Source: Candidatus Amesbacteria bacterium RBG_19FT_COMBO_48_16 (GTDB lineage: Bacteria; Patescibacteriota; Microgenomatia; CAZETR01; Amesbacteraceae). Taken from it: 9,747 nt of DNA. Where the stretch lies: contig MEXE01000016.1 of NCBI GenBank assembly GCA_001775555.1, positions 1 to 9,747 on the forward strand. The letters are read 5' to 3'. Under the pieces are notes generated by a model. The model had not been told where the DNA came from and made no database searches. It saw only the letters and a program-made list of their open reading frames with translations. Within the stretch, counting starts at the first letter, position 1, and the number at the start of each line of letters is the position of its first letter. Shown one piece after another: positions 1 to 5,899 of the stretch. A program made the translations under genes and the position numbers.

Positions 1-1462
1 TCATCTGGGAATTGATAAAAATCCCATCACTCTTAAATCTCCCCTCCTGAATTTTTCTGGCCGCGATTACTTTCTTTCTTACATCGCCACTCCCATCATA
101 ACTCCCCCTTCCCCCTCTTACCTTCTCGCCTCCGGCTCGTGTCTTCGCCGTAACAGGGGGACCGGAGGGCGCGTTACTCAACTTTTCCACTTCCACCGCC
201 GGAACCTGCACATGCAGATCTATCCGATCCAAAATCGGCCCGGACATCCTCCCCCTATATTTACGGATAGCTAGTTCAGAACAGCGGCACTCCCGCCGCG
301 GATGCCCCAAAAAACCACACGGGCAAGGGTTGACTGCCGCGACCAGGGTAAAACTGGCCGGATACGACACATGCGCCGCCGCCCTGACAATCTGCACCTG
401 TCCGTCTTCCATCGGCTGGCGTAAGCCCTCCAACACCGACCGGGGAAACTCCGCCATTTCGTCCAAAAACAATACCCCCAAATGCGCCAAACTCACCTCC
501 CCCGGTAACGGATTGCTCCCGCCCCCGATCATTCCCGCCGCCGACACTCCGTGATGCGGGCTCCGAAACGGCCGCCGCCGCACTAACGACTCGCCCGGTT
601 GCAAAAGTCCCGCCACCGAATACACCCGAGTCACTTCCAGCGCTTCCGCAGGGAGCAGTGGCGGTAAAATCCCCGGCATCGCCCGGGCCAGCATGGTTTT
701 GCCCGTTCCCGGCGGACCCCACATGACCAGGTTGTGTCCCCCCGCGGCAGCAATTGTCAGCGCCCTCTTTGCCTGCTCCTGCCCCGCCACCTCCGCCAGA
801 TCATATTCAACTCTTTCGTCCTCTACCAAATCTTCGATGACCAAATAACCCAATGACTTAATAACGCTCACCTCATTCAGGTGGTCCACCAATTCTTTCA
901 GATTCCTCACCGGAAACACGCTTATTCCTTCCACTACTGCCGCTTCATTAGCACTTTCGATGGGAACAAAAATTTCCGGTAACACCCCCTTTAAATTTCC
1001 CCCTCTTACTTTCTCGCCTTCTGCTCGTGTCTCCGCCGTAAGAGGGGGATTAGAGGGTGATATTGAACGAGCAAACAACCCAACCAGCAGTACCCCCTTC
1101 GTCGCCCTTAAATCCCCATCCAAACTTAACTCACCATAGTAAATTGAATCATGAATCATGAATCTTGAATCTTGAATCTGCCCAGAGGCAGCCAAAATTC
1201 CTACCGCCATCGGCAAATCATACGCTCCCCCGTCTTTGGGTAAATCCGCCGGCGCCAGATTAACCGTGATTTTCTTGGGTGGGAAATCCATACCCGAATT
1301 GTTTATAGCTGTTTTTACCCGCTCCCGGGCCTCTTCCACCGCCTTACCCGCGAGGCCTACAATTGTAAATCCCGGAAAACCCTGTTCCGCCACATCCACC
1401 TCCACTGTCACCGGAAGTGCCACCAACCCCACATTCGCCACACTCCTTACCTTCACCAGCAT
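1..1462 (-). CDS. comM: ComM/YifB-type AAA+ ATPase (Mg-chelatase-like), 3' end outside window
   Basis: ComM is a hexameric helicase that helps integrate incoming single-stranded DNA during natural transformation. The frame is open from ATG at 1462 to the window edge (487 codons), ending just after an NSQM motif that matches the family's NAQM; roughly 80-100 C-terminal residues should lie outside. The N-terminus has the family's VEVDVAEQGFPGFTIVGL and ITVNLAPADL motifs. Walker A GPPGTGKT is at residues 249-256, Walker B LFLDEM ends at 336, and the cysteine cluster C380, C382, C392, C394 lies in NPCPCGFLGHPRRECRC. The start lies 21 nt after the dprA stop, so the two are probably one operon. Odd points: two palindromic repeats are translated at residues 135-161 and 431-454, and a 7-bp array encodes residues 95-107; each sits where the family has a variable loop. 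Confidence 0.93.
   Translation of the reverse strand, partial: MLVKVRSVANVGLVALPVTVEVDVAEQGFPGFTIVGLAGKAVEEARERVKTAINNSGMDFPPKKITVNLAPADLPKDGGAYDLPMAVGILAASGQIQDSRFMIHDSIYYGELSLDGDLRATKGVLLVGLFARSISPSNPPLTAETRAEGEKVRGGNLKGVLPEIFVPIESANEAAVVEGISVFPVRNLKELVDHLNEVSVIKSLGYLVIEDLVEDERVEYDLAEVAGQEQAKRALTIAAAGGHNLVMWGPPGTGKTMLARAMPGILPPLLPAEALEVTRVYSVAGLLQPGESLVRRRPFRSPHHGVSAAGMIGGGSNPLPGEVSLAHLGVLFLDEMAEFPRSVLEGLRQPMEDGQVQIVRAAAHVSYPASFTLVAAVNPCPCGFLGHPRRECRCSELAIRKYRGRMSGPILDRIDLHVQVPAVEVEKLSNAPSGPPVTAKTRAGGEKVRGGRGSYDGSGDVRKKVIAARKIQEGRFKSDGIFINSQM
103..170 (-). repeat. Palindromic element in comM, copy 2 (in frame)
   Basis: Arms CCCCCTCTTAC (111-121) and GTAACAGGGGG (150-160) match at 10 of 11 pairs. 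Loop and arms align closely with the element at 980-1060, in the same orientation and reading frame. It encodes residues 431-454. At the protein level 12 of 14 core residues (TAKTRAGGEKVRGG versus TAETRAEGEKVRGG) agree. Confidence 0.85.
980..1060 (-). repeat. Palindromic element in comM, copy 1 (in frame)
   Basis: The core arms CCCCCTCTTAC (999-1009) and GTAAGAGGGGG (1038-1048) are a perfect 11-bp inverted repeat around a 28-nt loop. Flanking CACCCCCT and AGAGGGTG extend the palindrome imperfectly. It is translated as residues 135-161 of ComM and shares TRAxGEKVRGG with the second copy. Confidence 0.85.
1144..1178 (-). repeat. 7-bp tandem array (GATTCAW) inside comM
   Basis: Read on the plus strand, TTGAATC, ATGAATC, ATGAATC, TTGAATC and TTGAATC are perfectly tandem; only the first base varies. 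The array encodes comM residues 95-107 (QIQDSRFMIHDSI), just before the conserved GELSLDG, at a site that is variable in the family. Confidence 0.85.
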
Positions 1463-1483
1463 CAAATCAATAATACCTTTTCT

Positions 1484-2323
1484 TTATCTTTTTACCCAAT
1501 TCCCCGACCCCAAAAAATACTTCCCCTCTTTTTCAATAATTTCTCCGCTCAAGACTAACAGCGACAACTTCGCTCCCAACTCCTCCACCGGCCGTTTTAA
1601 CTTCCGAGCTAAATCATCAATACCCAATGTCTCATTCTGTAACATAGCATATATTTCTGCATTGTTTGTATCTCTATCTTTCAAACTTAAACTGATCTGT
1701 TGTTGCGGTAACCACATTTGGGCCTTGCCGTCAGCAATCAGCCGATTCGTCCCCTCCGAAACTTTGCTGGTCACCGGTCCCGGCACTGCCCAGACTTTCC
1801 TGCCCAATTTCACTCCCCATTCCGCCGTAATCAACGACCCGCTTTTGGCCGCCGCTTCCACCACATAAATCTCCTGGGCCAAGGCCGCCATAATCCGATC
1901 CCTCATGGGGAAAGTCCACAGCGTCCCCGGCTGGTTCTCCCACTCCGAAACCACCAGTCCCCCTTTTTTGACAATTTCATCCATAAATCTCAAATCATTC
2001 GTTGATATTCCCGGCCATTTCAGGCCGAATCCTAAAACCGCCACCGTCCTCCCTCCGCATTCCATACACGCCCGATGCGCCGCCTGATCCACCCCGTACA
2101 TCATCCCCGAAATTACTGTCACCCCGCCACTTACCAACTGCGGCACTAACTTTTCCTCCACCACTCTCTGCCCGTACTGGGTCATCCTCCGGCTGCCAAC
2201 CACCGCCGCTGTATGAGTAAATATACCTTCATCCCACTCCCCCGAGTACCACAACTCGTCCACCGGCTGGAGCAAAGCTGCCAAACCTGCTACCTTTCTT
2301 CCCTCAATCCGCTTAATCTCCAC
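1484..2323 (-). CDS. dprA: DNA-processing protein DprA (Smf)
   Basis: DprA binds single-stranded DNA entering the cell and loads RecA during transformation. The 279-aa product has the DprA Rossmann-like fold: VVGSRR at 41-46, SGMMYGVDQAAHRAC at 72-86, RDRIMAALA at 141-149, SGSLITAEWG at 161-170 and VPGPVTSKVSEGTNRLI at 180-196. A C-terminal winged-helix-like part follows at about 220-275. The N-terminal SAM/HhH region of longer DprA proteins is absent. The start is GTG at 2323: an in-frame TAA lies two codons upstream, and the AAGGAG purine stretch touches the GTG, so SD spacing is unusually short or initiation does not use it. It precedes comM, which fits a small competence operon divergent from rplA. 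Confidence 0.92.
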   Translation of the reverse strand: MEIKRIEGRKVAGLAALLQPVDELWYSGEWDEGIFTHTAAVVGSRRMTQYGQRVVEEKLVPQLVSGGVTVISGMMYGVDQAAHRACMECGGRTVAVLGFGLKWPGISTNDLRFMDEIVKKGGLVVSEWENQPGTLWTFPMRDRIMAALAQEIYVVEAAAKSGSLITAEWGVKLGRKVWAVPGPVTSKVSEGTNRLIADGKAQMWLPQQQISLSLKDRDTNNAEIYAMLQNETLGIDDLARKLKRPVEELGAKLSLLVLSGEIIEKEGKYFLGSGNWVKR

Positions 2324-2371
2324 TCCTTAAATTTACCATTTTCAACACCAATCCGTCCGACGCTTTCGCCG

Positions 2372-2400
2372 CTGACAAACCCCGACATCCCTAGTATAAT
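2372..2400 (+). promoter_or_regulatory. sigma70-type promoter for rplA
   Basis: A -35 box CTGACA (2372-2377, 5 of 6 consensus bases) is separated by 17 bp from a perfect -10 TATAAT (2395-2400). The predicted transcription start is about 2406-2408, giving a leader of about 50 nt before the rplA ATG. An ATG at 2405, near the predicted +1, opens a six-codon ORF (MPVTRH) in the leader; its use is unknown. Confidence 0.75.
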
Positions 2401-2414
2401 CCACATGCCAGTTA

Positions 2415-2456
2415 CTAGACACTAGACCCTAGCCGCTAGTCACTAGACGCTAACCC
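2415..2456 (+). repeat. Degenerate 7-bp tandem array (CTAGNCN) forming the rplA leader
   Basis: CTAG or CTAA starts at 2415, 2422, 2429, 2436, 2443 and 2450, an exact 7-bp step. Units are CTAGACA, CTAGACC, CTAGCCG, CTAGTCA, CTAGACG and CTAACCC: positions 1-3 and 6 never change, and positions 5 and 7 vary freely. The array fills nearly the whole space between the predicted transcription start and the rplA ATG, including where an SD would lie. Confidence 0.9.
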
Positions 2457-3293
2457 ATGGGTAAAAAACGCATCACCGTCATCGGCTCTCCCGAAGAGCA
2501 AGATATCAAATCCAAACGGGCCACCAAGCTGGAGCAGAAAAAAATCAGGGAAGGCAAAATGACTGCCAAAGCCCCTGGTCTTCCCGGCGGCCAGCGGATC
2601 GTCGACACTTCTGAAGAGTCCCTGCGTGAATATGAAGAGATCCAAAAACGCCTTGCCGCTACCCCCGTTCCCGAGTCTACCGATACTCCTATTACTCCCC
2701 GCCGACCCGTCAGAATTCGCTCGAAAACCTATCAAAAAGCCAAATCCCAAATCAACCCTGACCAAATTTATCCCCTCCCCGAAGCTTTAAAACTCCTCCG
2801 CCAGGTATCTCTTGCCAAATTCGACGGCACGGTCGAACTCCATCTGACTGCCAAGAACAAGGGTATCTTCCGCACCCTCGATCTCCCTTTTTCCTCCGGC
2901 AAAATTCGCCGCATCGCCGTAGCCGACGACAAAACCATTACTAATATCGCTGCCGGCAACATCGATTTCGACCTGCTGCTTGCTTCTCCCGACCAAATGC
3001 CCAACCTGGTCAAATTCGCCAAAGTCCTGGGCCCGCGCGGCCTCATGCCCAACCCCAAAACCGGCACCATTGTCGCCGATCCTGCCACTACCGCCACAAA
3101 ACTGGCTGCCGGAAATTCCCTGACCCTCAAAACCGAAAAAGACGCTCCCGTCATTCACACTATCGCCGGCAAACTGTCCCAGCCGGATGCAGAACTGGAA
3201 GCTAATATCCAAGCCATCCTCACCACCCTCTCCCCCCTCTCCAAAGCCGTCCTCAAAAGCACCATGAGCCCAGCAATTAAACTTCAGCTCTAG
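2457..3293 (+). CDS. rplA: 50S ribosomal protein L1 with N-terminal extension
   Basis: L1 forms the mobile stalk at the E site of the large subunit by binding 23S rRNA. In many bacteria it also represses its own mRNA. The L1 fold runs from about residue 85 to 278, with YPLPEALKLLRQVSLAKFDGTVELHL at 105-130 and the diagnostic GPRGLMPNPKTGTI at 192-205. The 278-aa product is about 50 residues longer than a typical bacterial L1 (about 230). The excess is a charged, lysine/glutamate-rich N-terminal tail (1-85) with no recognised fold. The ATG at 2457 is kept because the tail is well coded from there, although no SD precedes it. rplK is not upstream; the neighbour is divergent dprA. The downstream gap holds a separate promoter, so rplA may be transcribed alone. 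Confidence 0.95.
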   Translation: MGKKRITVIGSPEEQDIKSKRATKLEQKKIREGKMTAKAPGLPGGQRIVDTSEESLREYEEIQKRLAATPVPESTDTPITPRRPVRIRSKTYQKAKSQINPDQIYPLPEALKLLRQVSLAKFDGTVELHLTAKNKGIFRTLDLPFSSGKIRRIAVADDKTITNIAAGNIDFDLLLASPDQMPNLVKFAKVLGPRGLMPNPKTGTIVADPATTATKLAAGNSLTLKTEKDAPVIHTIAGKLSQPDAELEANIQAILTTLSPLSKAVLKSTMSPAIKLQL

Positions 3294-3349
3294 TACAGCT
3301 TCGGGCGCAGTAAAACCACTTCCTCCAATTTTCACCTCACCCATAGTAA

Positions 3350-3378
3350 TTGACAGACACTTGAAAAAGATGTATAAA
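3350..3378 (+). promoter_or_regulatory. Strong sigma70 promoter ahead of the 78-aa orphan gene
   Basis: A perfect -35 TTGACA (3350-3355), a 17-bp spacer and -10 TATAAA (3373-3378, 5 of 6) make this the closest match to consensus in the window. The predicted start is about 3385, leaving a roughly 39-nt AU-rich leader that ends in an SD (GGAGGTG, 3410-3416). Confidence 0.8.
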
Positions 3379-3423
3379 ACCGATTTATAACAACGATATA
3401 ACCGCATCGGAGGTGAAAAATTA

Positions 3424-3660
3424 ATGCATTCCAAATATTTCAGACCCAGAGTCTCCTCTTACCCTCCGGGATATCCTGTTAATGAAACCTATAAAGATTT
3501 CTTAAATGCCAAAAGAGCCGAAGCGTTATGGCGTTTAAACCAAGAGCTAGATTTTGTCCGCTTAATATCCAATATGTTGGAAACCTTGGGGTGGGGATTA
3601 TTAACAACTGCTGGCGAAAGTCCTCAATCCTCTGGTCCCAAAGAGACAATAAGAACTTGA
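3424..3660 (+). CDS. Small orphan protein, 78 aa, unknown function
   Basis: I do not recognise this protein. It has every sign of real expression: a near-consensus promoter upstream and a strong SD (GGAGGTG) 7 nt before the ATG. The predicted product is soluble and mixed-charge. Its N-terminus is proline/arginine-rich, with a likely helix at about 22-58 (KDFLNAKRAEALWRLNQELD onward) and a polar tail. It has no signal peptide, cysteines or known motif. Its codons are more A/T-ending than those of the neighbouring protease. Its TGA stop (3658-3660) lies inside the open frame that continues into the protease, with context ACT-TGA-C. It may be a separate gene co-transcribed with the protease, or the N-terminal part of one gene joined by a +1 shift. 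Confidence 0.7.
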   Translation: MHSKYFRPRVSSYPPGYPVNETYKDFLNAKRAEALWRLNQELDFVRLISNMLETLGWGLLTTAGESPQSSGPKETIRT

Positions 3661-3686
3661 CACGCTGGCTTCCTTTCTGTTACCCT
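3657..3686 (+). promoter_or_regulatory. Possible promoter for the protease gene
   Basis: TTGACA at 3657-3662 is a perfect -35 box. At an 18-bp spacer lies TACCCT (3681-3686), preceded by TGT as in extended -10 elements, but the hexamer matches only 3 of 6 bases. If used, transcription would start near 3693, after the first part of the open protease frame. Confidence 0.3.
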
Positions 3687-3754
3687 TTCTCAATCTGGCT
3701 TTTCGCCGCCCTGCCCCACTCACCTTAGCCCTTATTTTTGCTCTCCTGGCTCTA

Positions 3755-4831
3755 TTGCGGCCCGACTTCTCCCACGCCCAGGAGCCTGCCCGCGCCTACT
3801 TCCGCCTCAAGCTCCCCACCGCCCTGTCATTACTCCAGCCTTTCCTCCACCACTCCTTCGGCAACAACGTTTTCTCTATCGAGGCCCCTGAATCAGCTAT
3901 TAGCCTCCTGTCTAAAAACCCAACGTTGGAATTCCGCGGTTACGCCAGCCTCTGGAAAATCGACGCCCGTCGCACCTCAGCCGCCTGCTCTCCCTCCACC
4001 CCTATCCCCTGGGGAGTCACCAAAGTGGGCGGCGGCACCGGCGGCACCGGCCTCAAAGTCGCCGTTTTGGACACCGGAATTTACAAAGACCATCCGGATC
4101 TTAAAGCCAGTGTCATCGACTGCGTTGACGCTCAAACCTCGGCCTTGCGCAAGCGCTGTGCCGACGGCAACGGCCACGGCACCCATGTCTCCGGTACTAT
4201 TGCCGCCACCGGTAAAATCAAGGGGGTGGCCCCCGACGCCAAACTTCTGGCTGTCAAAGTCTGTTCCAACTCCGGTTGGTGCTGGAGTGATGACGTCGCC
4301 CGCGGCGTCCGCTACGCGACACAAAAAGGCGCCAACATTATTAACCTGTCTTTAGGCGGCTCCGCCATCAGCAAAGACGAAAAGGCCGCTTTTGACGCTG
4401 CCACTTCAGCAGGCGTCCTGATCGTAGCCGCTGCCGGCAACTCCGGCCCGGGTGACAACACCATTAATTACCCGGCAGCTTACGCCCCCGTCACGGCTGT
4501 CGGGGCAATTGACTCCACCGATACTATCGCCAACTTTTCCTCCCGCGGCAACAATTTCAATACCATTCCCTATTCCGTCGAAGAGCGGGATATCGAGCTT
4601 GTCGGCCCCGGCGTATCCGTCGAATCCACTGCCAAAAACGGCTGTTACGCTACCTACTCCGGTACTTCCATGGCTACCCCTCACATTTCCGGCCTGGCTG
4701 CCAAACTCTGGCAAGGTTCAGCCGCCGCCACCCGCACCTATTTACAAGACCGCGCCCGCAACTTCTATTCTGACCTGGGCCGCCCCGGTGATGACCCCGA
4801 CGCCGGTTTCGGCCTCCCCACTACCCCCTAA
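3755..4831 (+). CDS. Secreted subtilisin-like serine protease (peptidase S8), start codon uncertain
   Basis: Numbered from TTG at 3755, the catalytic triad is D106 (AVLDTG), H141 (GHGTHVSG) and S305 (SGTSMATP), with oxyanion N229 (AAAGNSG). All key residues are present. Residues 10-90 look like an I9-type propeptide. Several cysteines (in RKRCADG, KVCSNSGWCW and NGCYATYSG) suggest disulfides and an exported enzyme. The frame is open back to 3653. Codons 3713-3775 encode a hydrophobic stretch, PLTLALIFALLALL, then SHA-QEP, a good signal peptide with a signal-peptidase site. No ATG or GTG lies in that stretch; only CTG codons (3665, 3677, 3695, 3746) or ATT (3734) could start upstream of TTG 3755. 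The coding content of the protease is secure; its 5' end is not. It lies between rplA and rplJ, not a usual place. Confidence 0.88.
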   Translation: MRPDFSHAQEPARAYFRLKLPTALSLLQPFLHHSFGNNVFSIEAPESAISLLSKNPTLEFRGYASLWKIDARRTSAACSPSTPIPWGVTKVGGGTGGTGLKVAVLDTGIYKDHPDLKASVIDCVDAQTSALRKRCADGNGHGTHVSGTIAATGKIKGVAPDAKLLAVKVCSNSGWCWSDDVARGVRYATQKGANIINLSLGGSAISKDEKAAFDAATSAGVLIVAAAGNSGPGDNTINYPAAYAPVTAVGAIDSTDTIANFSSRGNNFNTIPYSVEERDIELVGPGVSVESTAKNGCYATYSGTSMATPHISGLAAKLWQGSAAATRTYLQDRARNFYSDLGRPGDDPDAGFGLPTTP

Positions 4832-4838
4832 CGCCCCC

Positions 4839-4868
4839 TTGCTCTCCCTATCTCACATCGGTTATAAT
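4839..4868 (+). promoter_or_regulatory. Promoter for the rplJ-rplL operon
   Basis: A perfect -10 TATAAT (4863-4868) is preceded at 18 bp by TTGCTC (4839-4844), which keeps the TTG half of the -35 box. The predicted start near 4875 falls just ahead of the L10 leader, which supports its use. The -35 begins 8 nt after the protease stop codon. Confidence 0.65.
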
Positions 4869-4880
4869 CTCTCCACTATT

Positions 4881-4930
4881 TCCAAAGACAGCAGGTATTC
4901 GCCTCAGACGAAATAAATCCCGCCGAGGAA
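4881..4930 (+). ncRNA. Ribosomal protein L10 leader (autoregulatory mRNA element)
   Basis: The mRNA leader of rplJ carries the L10-leader signature: AAAGACAGCAGG, then a hairpin, then a CC-rich strand and GCCGAGG just before the start codon. In known cases the L10-(L12)4 complex binds this element and represses translation of rplJ-rplL. Here TATTCG (4896-4901) pairs with CGAAATA (4909-4915) with one bulged A. GCAGG (4891-4895) faces CCCGC (4919-4923) with one A-C mismatch, where the usual partner is CCTGC. The SD (GAGGAA, 4926-4930) is part of the element, so protein binding could hide it. Confidence 0.75.
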
Positions 4931-4933
4931 CAT

Positions 4934-5458
4934 ATGACCAAGAAAATCCACCCCGCCAAAGCCGCCGTCGTCTCGACTCTCTCTGATCTTCTAAAACTTG
5001 CCAAATCCGTAGCCATCGTTGATTACCGCGGTCTCAAAGTCTCCCAGGCTACCCAGCTGCGCCAGGCTATCAAATCTGCCGGCGGCAGATACGTCGTCGC
5101 CAAAAATACTCTCTTTAAAATCGCAGCCCTTGCCACGAACCGCGAACTTCCAACTCTTGATGGCATTTCCGGCTTCGTGTTTTCCCTAAACGACGAGGTA
5201 GCCGCCCTCAAAGCCGTCGCCGATTTTGCTAAGAAAAACTCCATCCCCACCTTCAAATCAGGTTTTCTGGGAGACCGGGTCCTCTCCTTGACCGAAGTCA
5301 CCAGCCTCGCCTATCTTCCCGATCGAACAACGAACTACCAACTACTAACTGCGAACCTCAACTCTCCCATCAGCCGTCTTGTATCCGTCCTAGGCCAAAA
5401 CATTTCTAAATTGGTCAATACCCTCAATGCCATCAAATCGTCCAAGGAGGTGAATTAA
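4934..5458 (+). CDS. rplJ: 50S ribosomal protein L10
   Basis: L10 anchors the L7/L12 dimers to the large subunit, forming the stalk that recruits translation factors. The 174-aa product has normal length. The N-terminal domain shows VAIVDYRGLKVSQATQLRQ at 26-44 and VVAKNTLFKIA at 54-64, both typical. The C-terminal helix (about 145-168) would carry L12 dimers. The ATG at 4934 follows GAGGAA of the L10 leader at a 3-nt spacing. Two stretches are coded by 7-bp repeat units: residues 68-75 and 131-144. The second, RTTNYQLLTANL, falls where the family normally has a sequence like REELLAKLLG, so the repeat replaces a helix segment without an obvious length change. rplL follows after 3 nt. Confidence 0.96.
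   Translation: MTKKIHPAKAAVVSTLSDLLKLAKSVAIVDYRGLKVSQATQLRQAIKSAGGRYVVAKNTLFKIAALATNRELPTLDGISGFVFSLNDEVAALKAVADFAKKNSIPTFKSGFLGDRVLSLTEVTSLAYLPDRTTNYQLLTANLNSPISRLVSVLGQNISKLVNTLNAIKSSKEVN
5136..5156 (+). repeat. Short 7-bp tandem array inside rplJ (first)
   Basis: Units CGAACCG, CGAACTT and CCAACTC start at 5136, 5143 and 5150. Three units alone would be weak, but their C-N-A-A-C core matches the longer array at 5324 in the same gene. They encode the linker around NRELPT in L10. Confidence 0.55.
5324..5358 (+). repeat. Degenerate 7-bp tandem array (CNAACNN) inside rplJ (second)
   Basis: Five units start at 5324, 5331, 5338, 5345 and 5352: CGAACAA, CGAACTA, CCAACTA, CTAACTG and CGAACCT. 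Positions 1, 3, 4 and 5 are constant; positions 2, 6 and 7 vary. Because 7 is not a multiple of 3, the translation does not repeat with each unit. The stretch encodes L10 residues 131-142. Confidence 0.8.
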
Positions 5459-5461
5459 CTC

Positions 5462-5854
5462 ATGGCCGCAGACAAAGTAAAAAAACTCATCGAAGAAATA
5501 GAAAAACTAACTGTTCTGGAACTATCCGACCTGGTGAATGCTTTACAAGACAAGTTCGGTGTTGTTGCCGCAGCTCCGGTTGACGCAACCGCCGCAAGCG
5601 CAGGAACACCGTCCGCCGCCGAAACCCCAGGGGAAGAGCAATCCAGCTTCACCGTCATCCTGAAAGACGGCGGAACCAATAAAATTGCCGTCATCAAAGC
5701 CTTACGGGAAATCAATCCCAACCTGGGACTGAAAGAGGCTAAAGACTTGTCGGAAAAACCGGGAAGCGTGATCGCCGAAAACGTCAACAAAGGCACGGCT
5801 GAAGAAGCCAAAGCCAAACTGACAACCGCCGGAGCCACCGTCGAGCTTAAATAA
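5462..5854 (+). CDS. rplL: 50S ribosomal protein L7/L12
   Basis: L7/L12 is the multicopy stalk protein that recruits and stimulates EF-Tu, EF-G and other GTPases. The 130-aa product has the full layout. An N-terminal dimerisation helix pair (1-33) is followed by an alanine/proline-rich hinge (about 34-60). The C-terminal domain (61-130) has FTVILKDGGTNKIAVIKALREI and NLGLKEAKDL. The segment after KDL (SEKPGSVIAENVNKG) differs from the usual VEGAPKPVKEGVSK. A strong SD (AAGGAGGTG, 5444-5452) overlaps the end of rplJ and allows extra translation, as expected for a protein needed in several copies. Base composition differs from the neighbours: C and G are balanced on the plus strand here. A terminator follows directly. 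Confidence 0.96.
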   Translation: MAADKVKKLIEEIEKLTVLELSDLVNALQDKFGVVAAAPVDATAASAGTPSAAETPGEEQSSFTVILKDGGTNKIAVIKALREINPNLGLKEAKDLSEKPGSVIAENVNKGTAEEAKAKLTTAGATVELK

Positions 5855-5861
5855 TCCAATC

Positions 5862-5899
5862 AACCCAACCACTATCGATCTAACCCTGTTGGGTTTTTT
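5862..5899 (+). terminator. Rho-independent terminator of rplJ-rplL
   Basis: AACCCAAC (5862-5869) pairs perfectly with GTTGGGTT (5888-5895), and the T run extends through 5899. A competing shorter hairpin, AACCC-TGTT-GGGTT at 5882-5895, ends at the same point. The element overlaps the last codons of the convergent minus-strand gene. Confidence 0.8.

Noticed and set aside
276..722. 148-aa glycine/alanine-rich minus-strand frame
   Set aside because: It is the wrong frame of comM, whose Walker motifs and cysteine cluster lie in the adjacent frame through the same bases.
103..1060. CRISPR-like repeats in comM
   Set aside because: There are only two copies, about 880 bp apart, with coding sequence between them and no spacers.
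2393..2421. Minus-strand promoter for dprA (TATACT at 2398-2393)
   Set aside because: The -10 is plausible, but the hexamer at the right -35 distance (TGTCTA) matches only 2 of 6 bases. The site is the reverse complement of part of the rplA promoter.
2768..3434. Two long minus-strand frames opposite rplA
   Set aside because: The plus frame is clearly L1. The antisense frames are open because of strand-biased codon use and show no family features.
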